From Morinoia aosen (taxonomy: Eukaryota; Arthropoda; Malacostraca; Amphipoda; Talitridae): DNA of 64,000 nt. The stretch lies in the NCBI GenBank assembly GCA_030386875.1, contig CM059569.1, forward strand, positions 41,455,842-41,519,841, written 5' to 3'. Positions 56,551 through 64,000 of this stretch are shown here, piece by piece. Each line of letters begins with the position of its first letter. Within the stretch, counting starts at the first letter, position 1. The translations under genes and the position numbers were made by a program. Below the pieces are notes generated by a model, which saw only the letters and a list, made by a program, of their open reading frames with translations, was not told the origin of the DNA and ran no database searches.

Positions 56551-58554
56551 TAGCACACCAACACTCTTTGCCTTCTCTTACGAGACATTCTCCAACACAG
56601 TCCCCAGCTCCCCAACCAGCAACCTTTACCACCATTTACGAGCCACCGGCGAGTCAAGGGAAGTATGAAGCAAAGTATGAGATGCATTGAGTAACGCTAC
56701 AAGCTGAGCCAAGTATCGTGATTGAAAAGCAAAGAGAAAAATGGATTGATGTAACAGAAAGAGGTCCAACATAAAATAAAGGAGATTTCGAAAGGTGAAC
56801 CATCGTTGATTGAAAAGGCACATAGAAAATAGATTAATATAACAGGAAAAGCTTCAATACAAAAATAATGCAGCGAACTTGAAGTATTTGCTTGTATGGC
56901 TAATAGTTTGATGAATTGATATCGTTGTTTGGTTATATTTTATTTTTATTCTTTCAGCTCTTTACTTCCTCAGTTTTTGTGCAGTACTTTCTCTCATTGT
57001 TTATACTTTTGAGAGCCATTATCAGAAGTCACTTCAGAGGCATAGTTTTTTTTCAAATACCTACCTGTGAAACGGACAATTCATGTGTGTGTGTGCGTTT
57101 TTAATTCCATTGAAATCAATAAAAAGTTCAAACTCATAGCTCTGCCGCATAAAACTTTAATTATTTAAACGAGGTTATTTAGAAAAGTTTCATTAGTGCC
57201 CGAATAGAAACGATGGTGAATTATAGAGCGCTGCAGACGAATATAAAGCTCCGGCGAATAAGTGTTCGAAGTTTGCTGCTAAATTAGGCTGAAAAAACTT
57301 TCAGTGGCGAGTGATACGTTCACGAGGAGTCAGTGGGAGTCCAATGGAATTACCGGGCTGAAAAAATCCCAATTTTCCAAGGGGCAAGAAAAAATGACTC
57401 ATAAATACCAATTTCTCGGCTCAGACTTTGATTTGGTTTGTTGAAGCGTCAATTAGAACAAGAAATGATTCTTTTTTATCATCGGGGATATCGTTGAGGT
57501 TTGTTAGGTACGAAATTCATGTCCATGACGAACTCACACATCTACACCTGCCAATCATTTTGATATGATAACTATTGGGTATTCTTGAGGGCACGGGTGC
57601 TATAGTAGCAGAAATACCCATATATGACCGGCGCATGAGCACCAAACTGGCGTGTGAATATGAGAATAAAAGAAATCAAGCTTGGAGATCTAGCAATTAT
57701 ATTTCAAATACATTTCATAGAGGCGATCATTCGCTGAATATCAACTAATCAAGTTTGATATAACAAACATGAAATATTTGTCAAGATGTATTCGAGAGGT
57801 GTTCGTTTTTCATGTATTTTACTAAGTAGCTCAATAAAGGTAATATACATAACAGCCGACAGTTCACGCGCCATGCAATATTGGATCTGGTATTGGCTGT
57901 ATTTTTGTGTGAGTGCTTTTAGGTTTCGCTGGCTCGTAAGACTGTATCTTTCAACATACCCAAGCGTTTTTTGTATTAAAATATACACCCTGTACAAAGT
58001 GAGGCTCCATTTCACAGCGTACCATAAATTATAAGCAATAATTTCGTTATTTCATTGCACTATATTACATAGCATCTGATATAAGTAAATTTAGCAATAA
58101 AAAATTTCACCTCGAAAAATATGAGTTCGCTCTTGCCAGTGCATAACTGTATCATACATCAACAGAAATATAACCCCTTTTTCACAGTCATTCTTGTCAT
58201 TGAGAAATACAAATTCATTTATTTTTAAAACCACACATTCGTTGTATGTTCAACCATATACCATCACCGTGTATTCCACTTACCATATCACGGCAGTCCA
58301 CCCTCAATCATGTTGAAAAAATATTCCCCGGGAGCAATGCGATAGAAAAACTACATAAAGTAATTGGTTCGGTGTGGGTCGATGTCGATTGCTTGAGGTT
58401 TCTTTGAGTCACATAGAGATGCTTCCGTGTTCATAAGTGCGATGGTAAAAGCCTGCAATTAGCGCATAGTCACGCACCAACTCCGAGCCTCAACCATACT
58501 TCAGAACCGTCCTAGTGATGAAATAATATGCAAGGTGGTAACCTGAAGGACTCC
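56551..58554. other. No recognised gene
   Basis: Overlapping opposite-strand frames at 57749-58034 (82-88 codons) and a (TG)n at about 57083-57095. No domain recognised. Confidence 0.5.
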
Positions 58555-58559
58555 ATCAA

Positions 58560-59110
58560 CCTAAACTAACTTAGTGTTTTCCTCACCATAAATCCCATTG
58601 TGCTGTCAGTGTTTTTTTGTATTGCATAAATTTTCATTCACCTGTACTTACCGTTCATGAAGAAATGTGTTTCTTATACAAATACCGCAGAAAGTTTAAA
58701 TTAGCAGCCCTTGAACCGTCGTTACCCTTTTGTCGTCAGTGTTTTTTTACATAAATCTTCATTAACTTGTGGTTACCCATCATGACGGAATGTTTTTATC
58801 ATACCACAGAAGGATTAAATGAACCGTCCTTGAAACGTAATTGCAATTTTTTCGTTTTTTTTCATAAATGTTAACTTACTTGTATCCTGTTCATGAAGGA
58901 ATGGTTTTCTAATACAAATATCGTAGAAGGATTAAATGAACAGTCCTTGGACCGTCATCACATAAATTGAGTGTTTTCTCATTCTTTTTGCGTAAATCTT
59001 CATTTACCTGCAGTGACCGTTCATGAAGGAATGTGTTTCTCATACAAATCTTATAGAAAGAATAAATGAACAGTCCTTGTACCTTCATTACATACAGTGT
59101 TCTTTTTCAT
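58560..59110. repeat. About 110-130-bp degenerate tandem repeat, 4 copies
   Basis: Each unit contains CATAAATNTTCATT, TACC/GACCGTTCATGAAGGAATG, TTTCTNATACAAAT, GTAGAAGGATTAAATGAAC and AGTCCTTGNACCGTC. Copies start near 58620, 58750, 58860 and 58990, with small indels between them. Confidence 0.9.
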
Positions 59111-59336
59111 TAGCTGCAGTACCCCGTTGCGCACATAATCGCACCACGTACGTAGGTGGAGCCTATGAGTTTCATTGCCACTAGTCACGGAAGTTAGCTC
59201 TATAACTCCTCACTCACCTCTTCAGGTGCGCCCGGCTCAATTACAGAATTTATTAAGTGTGATCGGGGCCGTACGTCGCTTCTTGAACTTCGTTTTCTTT
59301 TAATTCCAGCGTTTGATTTGCTGAACTTATCAATTA

Positions 59337-59605
59337 CTAGTGTACACGACCCGTCAAAAATAACGGGATTTAAAAGTTTCCTTGAATAAATCCTCCACAT
59401 GTGGACGACAAACAAATATATCCATCCCAACAGTACCCGCAATTAAAATATTCATGTACTTGAGCACTGGTGAAACTAGTAGCGCAGATACGGTCATTAA
59501 ACATCCTTGTGAGCGTCACAGAGAGACGGAAGAAGCGGATATCAAACTAATCTATAAATAAATAAACACACCAAGGGTATCATTAGGTAAGATTCTGAGC
59601 AGCTA
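59337..59605 (-). repeat. Dispersed repeat R, copy 2 (inverted relative to 48 kb)
   Basis: On the minus strand it matches 48025-48256 over about 230 bp. It has an extra about 12-bp segment (ATATTTGTTTGTCG type) and continues beyond the point where the 48-kb copy is cut by the foldback element (TAGTAATTGATAAGTTC). An 80-codon minus frame (59200-59442) covers part of it and ends in a basic stretch GIKRKRSSRSDVRPRSH; no family recognised. Confidence 0.83.
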
Positions 59606-59852
59606 CACCAGCTTTCGATAGACTAAGGAATCTTATCTGGTTTGATGCGCAGCTCCGGCCTCATAGAATGTTTGAAAAAAAAAACAAATTTTTGAAGGAG
59701 AATGCAACAATTTCAGAAATTTTGTAGAGTTTTCCGTTGAATTTTATACGAAGTATAATTCTAATCACTTAACTACGTACATGCTAATGCTGATAATATC
59801 TTTTAATGAAAATATTAATGATAACTATTTTTGGAGACAGTACAACAACTTC

Positions 59853-60074
59853 CTGTTGACCTGTCATGTGCCGGGGGAGGGGCTGCACTCAATGAAGCGG
59901 TCGGGGTAAACCAGCTGTGGCTGTCGGGCCTGACTGTGGAAGGTGGTTGTGCTGGGGTGCTGCTGATCCTGGCAGTTCAGGTGCGGCCAGTGCTGCCTCT
60001 CTCGCCTCCTAGTGACTAAGTGTGGTGATTGTGGCCTGCTGTCGGCTACCCTCCCATAGGGAGGATAAGCCCGG

Positions 60075-60103
<29 letters not shown>
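59853..60103 (+). mobile_element. Retroposed GC-rich insertion with (TATG)n tail and 13-bp target duplication
   Basis: A 251-bp GC-rich insert in AT-rich DNA, ending in a TATG microsatellite (about 60075-60103). It is flanked by an exact direct repeat GTACAACAACTTC at 59840-59852 and 60104-60116. A target duplication plus a simple-repeat 3-prime tail indicates LINE-type retroposition, as a SINE or a 5-prime-truncated LINE. A hairpin, CCTCCCATAGGGAGG, lies near the 3-prime end (about 60050-60064). I do not recognise the parent family. Confidence 0.85.
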
Positions 60104-60106
<3 letters not shown>

Positions 60107-60116
60107 CAACAACTTC

Positions 60117-61026
60117 TGAAATTGTGTGGCTGTATCCGATGAAATTTATACGACACAAAATTTGAATAACTTAACTGCATCCTCGCTTATATCGTTATTG
60201 TTTTTTGAGTTCTTAATTTGAATATAAACTGAGCACATAATTCAAAGTAAATGTTAAGTATTCACTCTTAGGATCGCGCTGGAACAGTCATGATCTCTGT
60301 TCACTTAAATGATTTGGAAATAAGCAATGAGCTTTCAACAAAACTGGAAATAAAAACGAACGTAAGTAAAGCTTTATATCATTGTTATATCCCGTATTTC
60401 CTTTCGTAGAAAATTTCATTGAAAAAAAACAGGGAAATTTTTTTACAGAATTTTTGAAGAGTTCTCTTAAATTTCTAACCGAAATCATAAGAACAAACGC
60501 ATTAGCTACACCCTTGGACTCTTTGAGCGTATTCTTGGTTGGTATTCTAAAACACTAATTAATTATCAAAGCCATTATCAAAGCCATTACTTCCTGTAAA
60601 TATATAGTAATTTTTACCAATGTGTAAGGAACAACGTTAATAACACAAATGTGTGTTTATAAGAATTGATTACAATATATTGATTGATGCTTTAAAACAC
60701 CGTTTATCGGGGCCCTTATTTCCTGTGTATACCAGTTTAAAACCATGTGTGAGCCACAATGTTTATTAAAACAAAGATTTCCATACAACTTATACCAATT
60801 TATAACTCAGCGAAGGACGCAATGTGCTGTAAACATTTATAAAACAGCAAAAGGAACAACGGGTTTTGAAGAATTTACAACCCAATTTATAACTCAGCGA
60901 ATAAAAATCAACCAGCGAATCGTCAATAATTATCTAGAAATGAAATCTATAGGAACACTCGGCTGATATACTATAAGGTCCGTGACACTACGAACGTGAC
61001 ACCGAAGTACATGCAAGAGCTGCGAA
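60117..61026. other. No recognised gene
   Basis: AT-rich, with a 73-codon frame at 60745-60966 containing a duplicated QFITQR segment (from CAATTTATAACTCAGCGAA at about 60796 and 60890), a small DNA duplication. Confidence 0.5.
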
Positions 61027-63219
61027 ATAGGCACTTGCGATATGGGCACTTACGATATGGGCACTTACGATATGGGCACTTACGATATGGGCATTTGCGA
61101 TATGGGCACTTGTGATATGGGCACTTGTGATATGGGCATTTGCGATATGGGCACTTGTGATATGGGCACTTGCGATATGGGCACTTGTGATATGGGCACT
61201 TGCGATATGGGCACTTACGATATGGGCATTTGCGATATGGGCACTTGCGATATGGGCACTTGCGATATGGGCACTTGTGATATGGGCACTTGTGATATGG
61301 GCATTTGCGATATGGGCACTTGTGATATGGGCACTTGCGATATGGGCACTTGTGATATGGGCACTTGCGATATGGGCACTGGCGATATGGGCACTTGCGA
61401 TATGGGCATTTGCGATATGGGCACTTGTGATATGGGCACTTGCGATATGGGCACTGCGATATGGGCACTGGCGATATGGGCACTTGCGATATGGGCACTG
61501 CGATATGGGCACTTGTGATATGGGCACTTGCGATATGGGCACTGCGATATGGGCACTGGCGATATGGGCACTTGCGATATGGGCACTTGCGATATGGGCA
61601 CTTGTGATATGGGCACTTGCGATATGGGCACTGCGATATGGGCACTGGCGATATGGGCACTTGCGATATGGGCACTTGCGATATGGGCACTTGCGATATG
61701 GGCACTTGCGATGTGGGCACTTGCGATATGGGCACTGCGATATGGGCACTGGCGATATGGGCACTTGCGATATGGGCACTTGCGATATGGGCACTTACGA
61801 TATGGGCACTTGGGATATGGGCACTTGCGATATGGGCACTGCGATATGGGCACTGGCGATATGGGCACTTGCGATATGGGCACTGCGATATGGGCACTGG
61901 CGATATGGGCACTTGCGATATGGGCACTGCGATATGGGCACTTGTGATATGGGCACTTGCGATATGGGCACTGCGATATGGGCACTGGCGATATGGGCAC
62001 TTGCGATATGGGCACTGCGATATGGGCACTGGCGATATGGGCACTTGCGATATGGGCACTGCGATATGGGCATTGGCGATATGGGCACTTGCGATATGGG
62101 CACTGCGATATGGGCACTGGCGATATGGGCACTGCGATATGGGCACTGGCGATATGGGCACTTGCGATATGGGCACTGCGATATGGGCACTGGCGATATG
62201 GGCACTTGCGATGTGGGCACTTGCGATATGGGCACTGCGATATGGGCACTGGCGATATGGGCACTTGCGATATGGGCACTTGCGATATGGGCACTTGTGA
62301 TATGGGCACTTGCGATATGGGCACTGCGATATGGGCACTGGCGATATGGGCACTTGCGATATGGGCACTTGCGATATGGGCACTTGCGATATGGGCACTT
62401 GCGATGTGGGCACTTGCGATATGGGCACTGCGATATGGGCACTGGCGATATGGGCACTTGCGATATGGGCACTTGCGATATGGGCACTGCGATATGGGCA
62501 CTGGCGATATGGGCACTTGCGATATGGGCACTTGCGATGTGGGCACTTGCGATATGGGCACTTGCGATATGGGCACTTGCGATATGGGCACTTGCGATAT
62601 GGGCACTTGCGATATGGGCACTTGCGATGTGGGCACTTGCGATATGGGCACTGCGATATGGGCACTGGCGATATGGGCACTTGCGATATGGGCACTTGCG
62701 ATATGGGCACTTACGATATGGGCATTTGCGATATGGGCACTGCGATATGGGCACTGGCGATATGGGCACTTGCGATATGGGCACTTGCGATATGGGCACT
62801 TGCGATATGGGCATTTGCGATATGGGCACTTGTGATATGGGCACTTGCGATGTGGGCACTTGCGATATGGGCACTTGGGATATGGGCACTTGCGATGTGG
62901 GCACTTGCGATATGGGCACTTGCGACATGGGCACTTGCGATATGGGCACTTGCGATATGGGCACTTGCGATATGGGCACTTGCGATATGGGCATTTGCGA
63001 TATGGGCACTTGTGATATGGGCACTTGCGATGTGGGCACTTGCGATATGGGCATTTGCGATATGGGCACTTGTGATATGGGCACTTGCGATGTGGGCACT
63101 TGCGATATGGGCACTTGCGATATGGGCACTTGGGATATGGGCACTTGCGATGTGGGCACTTGCGATATGGGCACTTGCGACATGGGCACTTGCGATATGG
63201 GCACTGCGATATGGGCACT
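61027..63219. repeat. 15-bp minisatellite, about 147 copies, with 14-bp and other variants
   Basis: A 2.2-kb array of CTTGCGATATGGGCA. Variants are CTGCGATATGGGCA (14 bp), CTGGCGATATGGGCA, CTTGTGAT.., CTTACGAT.., ATTTGCGAT.. and ..GATGTGGGCA. The order B(14 bp)-C(TGGCG)-A recurs many times through the middle. A variant run ending in GCGACATGG recurs at 62922 and 63177, 255 bp (17 units) apart, showing a higher-order repeat. The 14-bp units shift frame, but all frames stay open, so frames up to 707 codons on both strands are artefacts. On translation they give IWALA, YGHLR, MGTCD and, on minus, CPYRK, PISQV, SAHIA cycles. Confidence 0.97.
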
Positions 63220-63244
63220 AACCGCTCGCCTATGACGAGCGGTT
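63220..63244. repeat. Perfect 9-bp hairpin at the array end
   Basis: AACCGCTCG (63220-63228), 7-base loop CCTATGA, CGAGCGGTT (63236-63244). It begins on the last base pair of the 15-bp array, at an abrupt boundary. Confidence 0.9.
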
Positions 63245-63344
63245 ATAATCGACGTGATTTTTCGGAGGCTACGTCGAAGCTAAAATGCACTCCGCACCGA
63301 CTTAAGTGCTGCAGATAGCGTTAGCTTGATTTAGTGACGGGCTC

Positions 63345-63672
63345 TCCACTTGCGATAGTTATGTCGGTTTGATGTGCAAGTTTTGTCTCGTTGGTGCAAT
63401 AGTTTTGAATGGTTCATGCGGAATGATTTGTTTTTGTTGATGCATTTGTTCGGTCTGTTCGATGCGCTAGTTCCGACTTACTGATTCTTTTTTTCTGTCT
63501 GGTTGATTTGCTAAATCTAGGCCACTAATGCGTGGGATCTGTCTAGTTTACATGCTAGTGCAGTTATGCTGATACACTAGGTCTGCTGTTCAATGCTCTA
63601 GTTATGTCTTGCTGATGCGCTGAATTCTGCTAGTAGATGTGCTAAATCCGTCTAGTTAATGCGCAGGTTCTA
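63345..63672. repeat. Highly degenerate 20-30-bp tandem repeat
   Basis: Loosely repeated GTTGATGCGCTAGTTCTGTC-like segments (for example GTTCGATGCGCTAGTTCCG, GCTGATACACTAGGTCTG, GCTGATGCGCTGAATTCTG, GTAGATGTGCTAAATCCG, GTTAATGCGCAGG). About ten to twelve very diverged copies. Confidence 0.7.
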
Positions 63673-64000
63673 TCACATAAACTCAAGATCGGCTCCTCCA
63701 AAGCGATGTGAAATAAGATTTCATCGTTACTGCTCAACACATCAATTCTCTCAAAACGTTCAGTCGACTTAATATTACTTCTCTCCAACCGGACACATTC
63801 AGTTCGCAAGGGGCAAAATTGTGACTCAGTAGCGTCATTAGTCGTGTTTACGACATCGCCTGGAGTTGATAGAGCCTCACGTGACTCTTCCAATGCAGGC
63901 TGGTGCCTATTTGTTTCTTGGCACTAAATTTACCACAAATCTGTATGTTGTAATTGTAATTTCTAGTTCTCAGGAGCATGTGTTCTGCATCTTGGTGAGT
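63673..64000. other. No supported gene
   Basis: A minus-strand frame of about 90 codons (63642-63915) has a balanced composition but no domain that I recognise and no start codon other than TTG; a TAG stop limits it upstream. It may be a coding relic, and I do not call it. Confidence 0.4.

Noticed and set aside
60971..63235. Long frames on both strands of the 15-bp array (up to 707 codons)
   Set aside because: Open on both strands and in several frames; 14-bp units shift frame without selection against them.
63642..63915. Possible minus-strand coding exon (about 90 codons)
   Set aside because: Balanced composition, but no recognisable family, no ATG and no clear splice partner; overlaps a degenerate repeat at its 3-prime end.

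Overview
The window looks like non-coding, repeat-dominated DNA from a eukaryotic nuclear genome. The likely source is an invertebrate, probably an arthropod. The support is AT-rich sequence, Penelope-like retroelement (PLE) relics, piggyBac-like TTAA elements, TA-flanked MITEs, a tRNA-derived SINE and a degenerate GTTAGG-rich tract of a kind common in insects. The organism assignment is inference. I found no bacterial-style operon, rRNA, intact tRNA, CRISPR array or confidently recognisable host exon.

Layout. (1) 0-8 kb: a 30-bp minisatellite, a piggyBac-like MITE, a 1.57-kb head-to-head inverted repeat carrying two copies of a PLE N-terminal ORF, a 54-copy 21-bp minisatellite and a second piggyBac-like MITE. 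(2) 8-22 kb: minisatellites (36-, 31-, 20- and about 63-bp units), short tandem duplications, and a 50-bp repeat dispersed at three loci. (3) 22.5-25.6 kb: a 3-kb array of about 160 copies of a 19-bp unit with a local 171-bp higher-order period. (4) 27-31 kb: a TA MITE, a piggyBac-like MITE, a PLE GIY-YIG endonuclease fragment, and a TTAA MITE joined directly to a 27-bp minisatellite. (5) 33-36.7 kb: a 0.4-kb hairpin, a degenerate repeat, a MITE and a 23-bp minisatellite. (6) 40-53 kb: MITEs of four families, a SINE, a foldback-type element whose inverted termini are 21-bp arrays, and a hammerhead-ribozyme-like motif inside a long inverted repeat. (7) 53-64 kb: small duplications, a 251-bp retroposon with a 13-bp target-site duplication, and a 2.2-kb array of a 15-bp unit ending at a perfect 9-bp hairpin.

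The long open frames in this window (up to 1075 codons) are nearly all products of stop-free tandem repeats and are not called as genes. The protein-coding signal I can defend is retroelement debris: the PLE N-terminal region (two inverted copies near 3-4.6 kb) and the PLE endonuclease (28.1-28.6 kb). No reverse-transcriptase domain was seen. The most interesting items are the hammerhead-like motif at 50.3 kb, the related partial motif in the PLE inverted repeat, the foldback-like element at 48.3-49.7 kb, and an apparent empty-site/filled-site pair for a short hairpin MITE (30.6 kb versus 43.0 kb). Tandem minisatellite arrays cover about 10 kb, roughly one sixth of the window.
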